DNA of 64,000 bases from Simmondsia chinensis (taxonomy: Eukaryota; Streptophyta; Magnoliopsida; Caryophyllales; Simmondsiaceae). Location of the stretch: NCBI GenBank assembly GCA_018398585.1, contig JAGTTD010000022.1:1019501-1083500 (forward strand), given 5' to 3'. The notes beneath the pieces were generated by a model. It was not told where the DNA came from. It worked only from the letters and a program-made list of their open reading frames with translations, and searched no databases. The position numbers and the translations under genes were made by a program. Positions 54,420 to 64,000 of this stretch are shown here, piece by piece. How positions within the stretch are numbered: the stretch's first letter is position 1; each line of letters starts with the position of its first letter.

Positions 54420-55085
54420 TATCTCAGATTTTGGATCAATTGAGTGGGATCATTCCAAGTTTCGGATAACATGAAGTTGAGCCTTGGTTAAATAGATTAT
54501 TTTGGGTTCAAGTCATGGAGAGTTTTAGTTAACTTGAGCTAGGCTTTAGTAGATCGAATCATACAATGCTGAAGTTGTCCTTTCGAAATTTGTGTTGCTT
54601 AGGTGCCTTCATCCTGGGATTTGAACGTTGACACGAGCTAGGTTTTAGTTGGGTATGATGGTCTCTAACTCAAGCCATTTTGGTTTCAAGTTAATAAATT
54701 TACATTGCTTCCAACTTTGGGTAATTTGGGGTTAGGCTAGATCAAGTCAAGCCACATAACTTTGAGTTTGGGTCATCTATAGATTTCTAGTCAATTAGAT
54801 TAGGTTATATTGAGACAAGGTCAACTTAGTTGCATCATATTCAAGTTAGACTCGAGTAAAGTGGGACCCTTTTTTGTTTGAGTCGTCTCGAATTTTGGTC
54901 TATGAGGTTGAGTCGTTTAATTTCCAACTTTAAATTAGACCGGGCTAGGTTTAGGTCAAGTTAAGTCCATTTGAGTTATAGGCATTCTAAGTTTGGTCAT
55001 TTTGATTCCGGTCAAATTTAGGCCAGCTTAGGACTTAGCTTCAATTAATCATGGCTTTCATGTCGATTTTAGTTTTATGTCTAAA
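54420..55085. repeat. Low-complexity GGTCAAGTT/GAGCTAGG island
   Basis: The stretch is made of degenerate phrases such as TTGGGTTCAAGTCA, GAGCTAGGTTTTAG, AGGCTAGATCAAGTCAAG and GGTCATTTTG, without period or frame. It resembles the islands at 27655-28480 and 42500-43030 in style, with a different core. Confidence 0.5.
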
Positions 55086-55384
55086 AGAGTTAACATGAAA
55101 TTAGATAGCCAGAGCAAGAGAGAGGAAGACGAGGGACTTGGGGCGAGTAAAATGCATTAAAGGAGATGATAGGAAGGTGCTAGTGGAAGGACATCAAATT
55201 AGAGCTAGGTAGAAAGCCTACTTCCAACAACCCCCAAAGAATTTCAAAGCATAATTTATAGTTAAAATTCAATTTCATATACTCTGACAGTAGAATTGTT
55301 ATTCTAATTTCATACGAAGCCTGTGGCGGGGTTATCCGAAAGAAGAAAAAGCTTCAAAAGAAGAAGTCAGACCGCACTTCACTC

Positions 55385-55795
55385 CACATCAAACTTTAAT
55401 GTCATTGGTGCTATTCGCATGGTTTTCTTGGGGCGGCTGTGAGCTGAGTATTGTTTGGAGTGCTTGGAGCAAGTGTTTCTCATCACTCCTAAGAGTTATT
55501 GGTGTTCGAGATGGTAGGCTTATTTTACGTGTTGTCCTTGGAAAGATGAAGGGGTTCTTCTTCAATGGTGTTCGTTGTTCATATTTAGGTATTTTTTGGC
55601 TTAGTTTGGTATGGTTCTATTGGTGTTTTGTTCTCCATGAGTTGGTGTTAGTGTGTTTTTAGGCGCCTTTAGTTTTTTGAGTTTTTTTTTTGTTTCGCTT
55701 TTTTTCCCGCTCTTACAGTCTTTCTAAGGCTCCCCTTCTATGGGTGCGCAGACTTGTACCGAGAGTTTTATCTCTAATTATCAGGAAAAAAAAAC
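55385..55795 (+). mobile_element. LINE 3' end with poly-A
   Basis: The T/G-rich stretch has one 87-codon frame (55399-55662, Trp/Phe-rich, no domain). It is followed by 'ccgctcttacagtctttctaaggctccccttctatgggtgcg', then GAGAGTTTTATCTCTAATTA and A9. The same 3' wording recurs at 58604-58684, 60375-60550 and inversely at 63646-63979. I call it a 5'-truncated L1-type LINE; a target duplication was not found. Confidence 0.55.
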
Positions 55796-55799
55796 AGAT

Positions 55800-56750
55800 A
55801 AATCAAATAACAAAATTAAAATTATAGACTAGTTTTAGCCTCAATCCCATGTGTCAATCGGGGTGTAATTACCTATCACTAAATGAACATAAATATTGCA
55901 ATAAAAATATATTATAAAAATATGTTTCAAACAAAAAATAAAAATAATTTACATGAATTTATGAACATCTAATACTATTTTAAAAGACTTATTTTGAGTA
56001 AGATTTGAAATGTTGGCAATTTATACAGCAGTACATTGAAATATTATTATTTTATTAACTTTTGGAATTAAATTTATAAATAATATCTTAATTCCAAAAT
56101 TTACAGAAACCTAATAAAATAACAAAATCAGCAGTGTCAAATTGGGGAAAATCCCTACGGTCACCGTAGCTGTGCGGTGAGTATTATTATTATTATTTTT
56201 AATTAAAATTAATTATATAGAATAATTTAAATGTATAAATTTATTTATTTGATTCTTTATTATTTAAATAGCTATTTAGATAGTTTTAGCCAAAAATTAA
56301 CTGTTAATTTTTTTAAAATTATTAAAATGACTACCTAAATAATAAACAGTCAAACAAATAAATTTATATATTCAAATTATTTTATATAATTAACTTTAAT
56401 TTTTTATAATTATTTACAAATTCATATAATTTTAATTTTTAATAAAAAATAATTTTTAAAAAAAATCCCCCCACCATGTCTCACATTAAAAAAATAAAAA
56501 ATAATGGCCACCGCACAACTGTAGTGACTATGGGGGATCCCCCCCGGGTCAAATAGGCTTCTTATTTAAATATTTTTTATTAATAGTATCATAATATTAC
56601 AGTTCAAGTTTTTTTATATCATTTTACATTGACACTCAAGCTATTTTATCAATACACGTGACTTCGGATAAAAAATTATTTCATAGAATTTACAAATTAA
56701 AAATTAATATACCAAATATGTTATTGTTAAGGAACTAACTATTCCAAATC
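55800..56750. other. AT-rich intergenic DNA with a palindromic element
   Basis: 56140-56550 shows inverted ends: 'aaaatccctacggtcaccgtagctgtgcgg' at the left mirrors 'accgcacaactgtagtgactatggggg' at the right. It is a MITE-like element of about 410 bases with AT-rich arms. No gene. Confidence 0.5.
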
Positions 56751-56756
56751 TTTAAG

Positions 56757-56945
56757 TTAGATGGGTGGAAACTCAGGCTATCAGGCTTCATTGTTGCTGA
56801 CAAGCTTTCAGGTTTGAGGTTCTTGGAGACAGTCTCCCCTCTAAGCAGTCTCCGAAAGGGGGAAGACTGCGTACATCCACCCCCAAAACTCTCATATGCG
56901 GGAGTTCTTTGAGGCACTGGGTTGTTTTTGTGTTTGTTGTTAGGT
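56757..56945 (+). mobile_element. Long SINE-tailed element, 5'-truncated copy 3
   Basis: 'ctatcaggcttcattgttgctgacaagcttt' matches the 1580-1975 element. The SINE-type body (gagacagtctcccctctaag, agactgcgtacatcc, gcgggagttctttgaggcac) ends TTGTTTTTGTGTTTGTTG. The 5S head is absent. Confidence 0.75.
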
Positions 56946-57199
56946 GAAAACTCAGGAATAATTTTATACGCTAATATATCTCCTAATGCTAATATCCATT
57001 GGTCTTAAAGTGCGAGAATTGTACAAGCTTACTTCACACTTTATGCTTAAATTCTATTAATACTAAAAATAGGGGCTGTTAATATTTGAATTCGTATCTT
57101 TATAGTCATTAAAGGCTTTTAATACAATGTAAAGAAGCCAACTATCTCAAATATTTAAGTTAATAATTAAAGACTCAGGAATAATTTTATACTTTAACA

Positions 57200-57385
57200 T
57201 TAATAATATGTTTAAAAATTAACTATCATAAAAATTTAAACCGATAATCTAATTAATTTTATACACCTAATAATTATTTACCATAATACCCTACCTTTTC
57301 ATTCCTCTTATTCTGGGATTTTGCCCTAGAACACAAACAAAACATCATTTCTCTCTCTCTCTCCCCCACTCTACACCCACTGACC
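57200..57385 (+). promoter_or_regulatory. MCT-like gene promoter/leader
   Basis: A CT microsatellite (TTTCTCTCTCTCTCTCCCCC, 57350-57367) lies just before the ATG at 57386 (context ACCATGG). The sequence upstream is AT-rich with TTTTATAC at 57258-57265 as a possible TATA box. Transcription start is inferred. Confidence 0.45.
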
Positions 57386-60300
57386 ATGGTTAAGCTCGTA
57401 CCCCTTCCACCTCCCTCCTCCTCCACCACCCCACCGCCGTCTCCGCCACCGCAGTTTTCTCTCCCCACCGTGAATTTCTCATACAACTTCTCCCCACCAC
57501 CACCACCATGCATACTCCTCTACCCCCCGCTCTACTTTCCACCACCGCCGCTACTACCGTACTCCGGTGGCGTTTTCCCGGTGTATTCCGGCGAACTTTA
57601 CGCCGATAACGTGTACCCATGTCACAATATTGGTGATCAATATAGTTACTATGTGGAGGGGCCGGTTAACTTTGTGGGTGTTGGAGATTCTGGATTGAGG
57701 GTTGGTGGAGACACCGGAGATTCTGGGGTGAGTGAGCGGACGAGGCGGTGGCCAGTTAAGGGGAAGAGAGTCGGAGGCGGCAGTAAAGGCGCGGCGGTTC
57801 GGTTTAGGGATAAATATGATTGTAATGGGAAGGAAATTGAAATGGGTTTTACAACGGTGATGATCAAGAACATACCCAATAAACTCAGGTTATATATCTC
57901 CTTTATTTTGTTAAGAGTAAGAACTACACATGTGAGTTAAATTTGAATCCCACGTAGAAGTTGTAGGAAAGAAGAGATCTACTTATAAGTCTAGCGGACT
58001 ACTCCATTTAATTCTAATTAGTTTTCAGATGGAACTTCACTTGAGCTTATATACGGATTTCATGTTTGTTAACTCCGGGAGTCGGGCCCATAAAGACCCA
58101 TTTAAATTTGACATCTTCCACAATATTTGTGAAACATTCTATACAAAATGAATGGACTTAGGACTTGTTTGACATCACTATAAAAAAAAAAAAAAAAAAA
58201 CCAACCCACTGTTTTTGGAAGCACTTTTATACAAGTAATATTGTGAAATGCGTTGTTCTAAAGAAGTAGTTTGTGTTTAGCACATGGTGTAATGTAATTG
58301 TTTGACCAATGTTTCTGAAAAGTATTTATTTCTATCAAATTACTATACAAGACATTAACGAAAGTTTTTGTAGTTGAAAAAATCATCGATCAATGATTCC
58401 AAATATCGAACATATTTTGGGATGTGAGCTCGTAGTCTCTTGATTATAAAGCTCGAATACTATGTTAAAAAAAATCAATTATCCTAGAAGTTTAGGTTTC
58501 GAAGACTTGAGGATCTGGCCATGCCTACACTTATTAGTTTTGTTTGTTAAAGAACTGTATATTGCAAAAGCTTAAGCTAAAGGACTAATGGATGAAGTTT
58601 TAGTTGTCCCGCTCTTGTGGGTTGTTTCGGGCTCTGCTTTAGCGGGAGCATGCGTTGGATATTGTATCGAGAGCGTAAACAAACGGATGAAGTTTTAGGA
58701 TATCCTTATTACATGTAGAAAGAACTTTTGAATGATCATTTGAGGTTCACCTGGTACCAAATCCAAATTTGCATTTGTTTTTTTCATTTTAAGTTTGATA
58801 TTCTATATTAGGTTTATCCGCACGATACACGGGTGGTATTTGTCTTATACGGTATTTTTTTGGATGGCGCTTTTCCATTCTTACAATAACAATAATTTTT
58901 TTTTTACGAATAATAATAATAACAGAAAACTCAGTATCTCAAAAGGCTCTCGCTAGCCTTGCCCTTATAAAATACTAACTTGTATATGATGGCCGTTTCT
59001 GAAGGGCCTCGAACCCTCAAAAGCAAAGATAGATGGATTTTTCATTTCTCTCTTTTAAAATAGGGCAAGTCCCTTAACATTCTCTATCATTTTCATCAAA
59101 AAAATATTAAGGGTCGGCTTATTAATAAGCATTAATTCGTTTATCAAAAAAAAAAAAATTAAATAAGCATTAATTTTTAATCGCAGTGAAACTGGGAGAT
59201 GGATTTAGGAATTTTCTATAAAGGGCATGCCAAAAGATTACTTCTATTTATTCTTTCTGCATTGATTGTGTTCGTTTTCATTTATTATTATCTGAATGAT
59301 ACTATAACAATTTATATTCCGATAATAATAACTCCTTTTGTCATACGAAAAAGATATGGATCTCCGTGTTTTTCTGGAGTCTTGGATTGTTTCGTCTACT
59401 AGGAGTTTGATCGTGTTAGAGGGTGAGGAGTGGGTTTTGAGTGTTTTCATTTTGAAGTGTTCGGTTAAGTTTTTGGTGATTGTTTCTAGGCGTTGTAGGA
59501 TTTAGGCTTACTTTGTTTCAAAGGAAGTACTCTTCCCCCGGAAAACCTTTTCCATGGAAGATGTTATTCCCATTGTGGTTTTCTGTTGTTTGTTATAACG
59601 GAAAACATGTTTTTACATTTTGATATTACTTGTTATTTTAAAGGAATAATCTTCTAACGATCAACTTATACCTTGTTATAGGACAACCTAAGTAGCAATA
59701 CAATATATTCAAAATTATCTATACTTTGTGTGATTGTAGAATTATTACTAAGATACCCTGATGTTTGAGCAATAATTACATATCTTGACATTTGAATATA
59801 TATAATGATGCATCCTCAGGTACCATACATGAAAATTTGATGAATTTTGTAAGAATCTGACCAAATATAAAAGTGCTTATATAATATATAATTACGATAA
59901 TATTTACAACTCATGTCAATGTTTTTAGCAAATTACGATGAAAAGTTCATCGTATATTTTGATGTAAACTACCTAAACATGGTTGAAATCATATGCCGTG
60001 TTAGCATTTTTTAGCAAAAATTCTAATGAGAATACTTATGTATTGTTGGAATTATATTTTTGGATCACTCGGAATAATAACTTCTTCTTTTTTAAAAGGG
60101 AAGTCATTGACCTTTATAAAATTATCAAACCCTTAAAAAAATCGATTATTTGCGCAGATCTGCTGCCTTCGGGAAAGCCTTTATTACCGCTTACCACTAA
60201 ACAATAGAAGAAGGCGTTCTTGCCAAGACCGGTTATACATAAGATATATTAAACGAAAGGTCTTTTCTCCATTCGAGGGAAAAGGTTTTCCCAAGTCACA

Positions 60301-61577
60301 AAACTTGTGCCAAACAACGAAAAAAGGGAAAACGACTTTCTAGAATGTGGTTTTCCCTCTAAACAAACGGAGCCTTAATGCCTCAGGAGTTGGCGTAGGT
60401 GTAGGAATTTAGGTTCTTGAGGGGTGTATTGCTTTTAGTTCTAAAAGATACTTCTTTGTTTTATTTTTTGTCCTGCTTTTGTAGGTTTTCTTGGGCTCCA
60501 CTTTCATGAGTGTGTCGGTTTTTATATCGAGAATTTTCTCTTTAATTATATATATATATATATATATATAATGTTTATAATATTATTATTATTATTATTA
60601 TTTTAATTCAGTAGAAAGGAACTAATGGAACAAGTAGACCAACACTGCCGGGAAGAGAATACGACTGCGGAGGATGGGGTTCGATCTTCTTATGACTTCC
60701 TTTATCTACCATTTGATTTTGAGTAAGCCTCTCTTTTCGTTTGTTTTTTTTTTTAATTAATACTGAACGAAAATATAGGTAAATGGCAAACACAGAGTTT
60801 AGTTTTATTTCAATTGCGGAATTGAATGTGAACTTGTGGTGTGATATAACTGGGAGGTATACCCGAGTCCTCTTGTTTCATGGTGACTTACGAAATATCT
60901 AACAAATATTAACTGTTATTTCTCGCTGAAGGAATATATAATTGATTTACGAGCTCGAGTTGTAACTAGAAGAATGTCAAAGAATTAATTATCTCAAAGC
61001 TTAAGCTTGAGCTGGTGGATGATCAAATATTCCCGACGGACTTTGATTTATGGACCCTATAAGCCCTTGTATGCCTTGTGCATGAAATATATTAATATTT
61101 AGAGTGAGATTATTGGAACTTAAACTTATAACCTCTCTTGGTTAGCGAGTCTTTGGTGTCAAATGACCGACTACCCCAACAGCTTAAGCTCTTGGGTAAC
61201 GGTTTATGAATTATTTTATACTCTAACAAAGATCATTAATAATTTGGTACTCAAACATGCTCCATCACGTAATTACTGCGATAATCAATTAATGTAAACC
61301 CAAATTTGCATTTTCTAAGGCTCGCTTGTATTTTTTATTGTTTTGGAAATTAATAAAATGTCCGGTAGAATAATATTTTTTCCCCCCTTTTGAAAATTAA
61401 TAGACGAGTACCTTGTTGGTTTTATTTACTTAAAACCATATAAATTTTAGGTGCAGTTTCAAAAAATCACTGACACTTTTTAATTTTTTAGAAAGTTTCA
61501 ATGTCACGCCTTAGTTTTTTGAAAAATTAGAAAATGTAGGTAATTTTCTAGAATCGAATTTAAATGTAGGTGGTTTC

Positions 61578-61612
<35 letters not shown>

Positions 61613-63149
61613 TACTTATTTTGGGCTAAAGTGTATAATGCGGGCTTATGCATTATCTAGTATGATTTGCTAAAAAATTCTTGGACATTCCCATAATAAC
61701 TTAAACTTTTGCAATAGTTAGTTTCTATACAGTATCCAGTGTTACGGAATTATTCACGTTTAAATTGTAAGGGGTTGTTTTGTTTACAGAAAACCACCTT
61801 TACAAGCGATCTTTCTTGTTTAATCAGCACAAATTTTCAATTTTTAGAAAACTATTTTCAAAAGTTCGAAAATTTCATCATCCACCTATATTGATGTTGT
61901 TGGTTTTTCATTGAAGCTACACGTGTGATTTTATGTTTTCTTATATAACGGGAGATAAACATATATGTTGGTTTGAGCTTACCGGGTAAAACAATATATT
62001 CTAAAATGGTTCTATGTACAAGTTTGAATCTCGCTACATGCTTGTGTGTACAAAAAATATAAATTCGCACATTAAGCCATTTTAACTGTACAACGCTTTA
62101 TCATTTGAGCTAAAATCAACATGTTTATGTTTTCTCTGATTTTATATATAACCTAAGCAAAATTATACGTTAACCCGAACGGAGTACTAATGATTTTAAT
62201 GTAGATGGTTGATTGAAATATTTAAACTTTCGAAGGTGGTTATCTGAAAATTGAAAAGGTATGGTGGTTGATTGAGAAATGGCTACTTTAAAGCGCCCTA
62301 TACTAATAGCTGACGACTTTAAATAAACAGTCGGAAGGGAAATTTGGGGTACGCGTTCATTAATTTTACCAGTGTCGAAGCTGCTTCCCGATTCTGCTCA
62401 AACTGGAATGGTAAAGGGTGGGACCTCTATGGCTCCCCTAAGATCCGAAGCATCACCCGAGCACGACTTCAGGTCGGTCCGTTATTTCATTTACACGTGT
62501 ATGTATGTATTTACGCTGCAATTAAGAATCAGGATTGTAATGGGGTGGGTAAAACTTGTTACCGTGGTTACCAGCCTTGTTTGGGCTTGTATAAGTTTGA
62601 GGCTGATAGCGGGTACGTGATTTGGATATGTAATGTAATGCCCGTCATGGATAACTGCGCGTGTCTGCGTATACATTTTTAACTGTCCCGTACTTGCTAC
62701 ATTGGTCTTGGGTCTCGGATACCACATCTCAAAGACTTCACCAATTGTGCTTGTTGGCACCTTTTGCTTGTGCCTCCAAGGCACCTTAACGTGATTTTGA
62801 GAGATGGCGCGTTGCAATGTGTTTGCTTATTAGAAAATAATAGAAAAAAAATCTTATAACTCCGAAATCAGAAAAACAAAGAACCTCTTGATTGTTAGAA
62901 ATTGTTTTTCATGTTTTTTGTGAAATATGTATGTAGGGCAAAGACGTGTACGAAAGGCGGTTCGAGCAAACCGTTTTCAACTGCCATACCGACGAGTATC
63001 TCCCTGTTATTTTCCGACCTCCAAGGGATGGTTCGAACTCAGATCTGACGAGGATGATTCCTATTGGAACACGAGCCCGGGAAAACAACCCGGGTCGTAG
63101 ATGTTCACGGAAACCCACCATCAACAATGCACCGCCTCGTCTTCGCTGA
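57386..63149 (+). CDS. Mei2-type C-terminal RRM protein, MCT/TEL-like
   Basis: This is a predicted RNA-binding protein of the Mei2 C-terminal RRM (RRM_2) family. Coding exons: 57386-57888, 60612-60722, 62331-62472, 62937-63149. All are GT-AG; the joined frame has 969 bases and 322 residues. Residues 1-60 are proline-rich (PLPPPSSSTTPPPSPPP, SPPPPP). Residues about 110-150 are basic and Gly/Ser-rich. The RRM runs from about 153 to 265. It includes TTVMIKNIPNKLSRKEL (156-172; RNP2-like at 156-165), YDFLYLPFDFD (195-205), the RNP1-like LGYAFINFT (210-218) and ITRARLQGKD (about 246-255). The tail (about 275-322) ends with IFRPPRDGSN and a basic segment. Having only the third, Mei2-specific RRM fits the MCT (Mei2 C-terminal RRM only) group more than full TEL proteins. 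No target RNA can be inferred. The short exon 2 lies alone in DNA without a long frame and is easily missed. Confidence 0.9.
58604..58684 (+). mobile_element. 81-bp LINE tail with TSD
   Basis: A perfect 14-bp duplication GGATGAAGTTTTAG (58590-58603, 58685-58698) brackets 'ttgtcccgctcttgtggg ... tattgtatcgagagcgtaaac', the 3' text of the LINE family seen at 55385-55795. It is an extremely 5'-truncated insertion. Confidence 0.8.
58925..59030 (-). mobile_element. Very degenerate SINE-like fragment
   Basis: 'actcagtatctcaaaaggctctcg' and 'gccgtttctgaagggcctcgaaccctc' vaguely follow the body of a minus-strand SINE. Similarity is low. Confidence 0.3.
60375..60550 (+). mobile_element. LINE tail in MCT-like intron 1
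   Basis: 'tttgtcctgcttttgtaggttttcttgggctccactttcatgag' and 'tatatcgagaattttctctttaattat' match the LINE 3' end at 55660-55790. A (TA)n tract follows in place of poly-A, at 60543-60571, 41 bases before the exon 2 acceptor. Confidence 0.6.
60723..62330 (+). other. MCT-like gene intron 2 (1608 bp)
   Basis: The donor is GA|GTAAGC and the acceptor is AAACAG. It contains an unclassified dispersed repeat (about 60970-61210, shared wording with 32640-32700), MITE family 3 text (61420-61580), a 29-base poly-A (61581-61609) and the long-TIR element 61771-62298. Confidence 0.75.
61771..62298. mobile_element. Long-TIR non-autonomous DNA element, copy 2 (MCT-like intron 2)
   Basis: Inverted arms: 'gaaaaccacctttaca...tttttagaaaactattttcaaaagttcgaaaatttcatcatcc' at the left mirrors 'gatggttgattgaaatatttaaactttcgaaggtggttatctg' at the right. 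The interior (61900-62190) matches the interior of the PIP5K intron 7 copy in inverse orientation (accTAAGCAAAATTA, ACATGTTTATGTTTTCT, GTTTGAATCTCGCTACATG). The right end is 32 bases from the exon 3 acceptor. Confidence 0.75.
62473..62936 (+). other. MCT-like gene intron 3 (464 bp)
   Basis: The donor is CAG|GTCGGT and the acceptor is TATGTAG. The frame of exon 3 stays open for 70 further codons into the intron, but the RRM end and exon 4 join cleanly only after splicing. Confidence 0.8.
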
Positions 63150-63640
63150 TAGCTAACCTCCTGTCTGTCGTGTGGAAGCACGTACATGTATCCCTCTTCT
63201 TTAGGTTATGTCTCCTCCCAGTGACCCTGGGATTGATCCTATCCTTAGGTTGTTATTGTGTAAAAGCCGTGCTAGAGAGATAGAGCGAGCGAGCTGCACG
63301 TGTGTCTTAAACGCGTTCTCTCTCTCTCGCTCTCTCCCTCCCGTATATCTGCTTTCGTCGTAGCATGTAAGCGTGGGATCACCTTCCCTCTCTCCTACCC
63401 TATTCTGACGTGTGTTGTTGTAGAAGTAGAGCTAATGTGTGTTGTGTCGTGTCGTGTCGTGTTGTATGCAGTTATAAGAGAGAGATGCCTGTGTTTTAAT
63501 GTCTCCCCTGGGTAAAAATGCTACTTTGGGGGTGAAATTGAAACATAGGTTAAATAGGATTAATGGTACTTCGTAATAAAAAGTATTATCTTTTATATGC
63601 ATGCTTATTGACCATATTGGGGTACTCTTTTGGTTTCAGT
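63150..63640 (+). other. MCT-like gene 3' region
   Basis: After the stop at 63147-63149 comes a CT-rich stretch (63316-63342) and a GTGTCGTGTCGTGTCGTGTT repeat (63440-63460). No clear poly-A signal was identified; ATAATAAAA-like text near 63570-63580 is one candidate. Confidence 0.4.
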
Positions 63641-63645
63641 TAGTT

Positions 63646-63979
63646 TTTTTTTTTTTCCGGATAAATAAAGAGAACACTTTCAGTACAAGCTTGCGCATCC
63701 ACCGAAGCGGAGCCCTAGAAACACCGCAAGAGCAGGGAAAAAGCAAAACAAGAAAGGCTTGAAAATCAAAAGACGTCTAAAAACACTTACTCCAACTCCC
63801 GGGGAAGAAAAAACGCTTAGAGAATCACTCCAAACTAAGCTAAAAAAACACTTAAACATGAACGAGCACCAATGATGAAGAACATAGCACTAAAAGCTGC
63901 TTACAATTTCAAACACCAGTAACTCTTATAAATGACGAGAAACACTAGCCACGAGCATTCTAAATAAAACTCAGCTCAC
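63646..63979 (-). mobile_element. LINE 3' fragment with TSD
   Basis: A 16-bp duplication with one mismatch (TTGGTTTCAGTTAGTT, 63630-63645; TTGGTTTTAGTTAGTT, 63980-63995) flanks it. It starts with a T run and TCCGGATAAATAAAGAGAAC (poly-A end on the minus strand). The C/A-rich text matches other LINE 3' pieces in this window. Confidence 0.75.
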
Positions 63980-64000
63980 TTGGTTTTAGTTAGTTATTTT

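Larger units (their letters stand above)
57889..60611 (+). other. MCT-like gene intron 1 (2723 bp)
   Basis: The donor is CAG|GTTATA and the acceptor is TTAATTCAG. It contains a LINE tail with target duplication (58604-58684), a possible degenerate SINE (58925-59030), MITE family 4 text (59738-59975) and another LINE tail (60375-60550). A poly-A run of 18 lies near 58183. No internal gene is supported. Confidence 0.75.

Noticed and set aside
57390..57879. Gly/Arg-rich minus-strand frames opposite MCT-like exon 1
   Set aside because: Mirror of the proline-rich coding strand; no independent support.

Overview
This is nuclear DNA from a flowering plant, most likely a eudicot. It is AT-rich and repeat-dense, and holds two intact split genes plus a large decayed DNA transposon. 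The plant origin is shown by a MORN-repeat PIP5-kinase, a Mei2-type C-terminal RRM gene of the MCT/TEL kind, a CACTA (En/Spm) element with tnp2 and Transposase_24 genes, and plant-type SINEs. I cannot name the species. All gene models and splice sites were read by eye.

Layout. 1-306: 3' end of a Ty1-copia element. 460-8650: intergenic repeats (two long SINE-tailed elements, 5S-headed SINEs, MITE-like palindromes, a LINE 3' fragment, and a TRIM element with a SINE nested in its primer-binding site). 8650-14200: a PIP5K gene on the + strand, 8 coding exons, 704 residues. 14550-46100: no convincing host gene; SINEs, LINE tails, LTR pieces, long inverted-repeat MITEs, a minisatellite and low-complexity islands. 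46105-53988: a complete-length CACTA element (TIRs, 3-bp target duplication) whose two minus-strand genes are both pseudogenes. 54030-57300: repeats. 57386-63149: an MCT/TEL-like RNA-binding protein gene on the + strand, 4 exons, 322 residues, with long repeat-filled introns. 63646-63979: a LINE 3' fragment.

The most striking theme is a SINE population of about 235-250 bp. Its head is derived from 5S rRNA (the internal pol III control region is recognisable) and its tail resembles the common plant SINE 3' end (GTACGCAGCC...TTG). More than a dozen copies or pieces are present, many with clear 12-20 bp target-site duplications, so they are true retrotransposition products. They occur as full copies, tiny 5'-truncated copies, an internally deleted copy, an inverted pair, one with a 33-G run and one whose 5' end was triplicated after insertion. 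Longer elements without the 5S head share the same tail and may be remains of the partner LINE.

The two host genes are unrelated in sequence: one makes PtdIns(4,5)P2, the other is predicted to bind RNA. Both carry, in an intron and close to a splice site, a copy of the same long-TIR non-autonomous DNA element.
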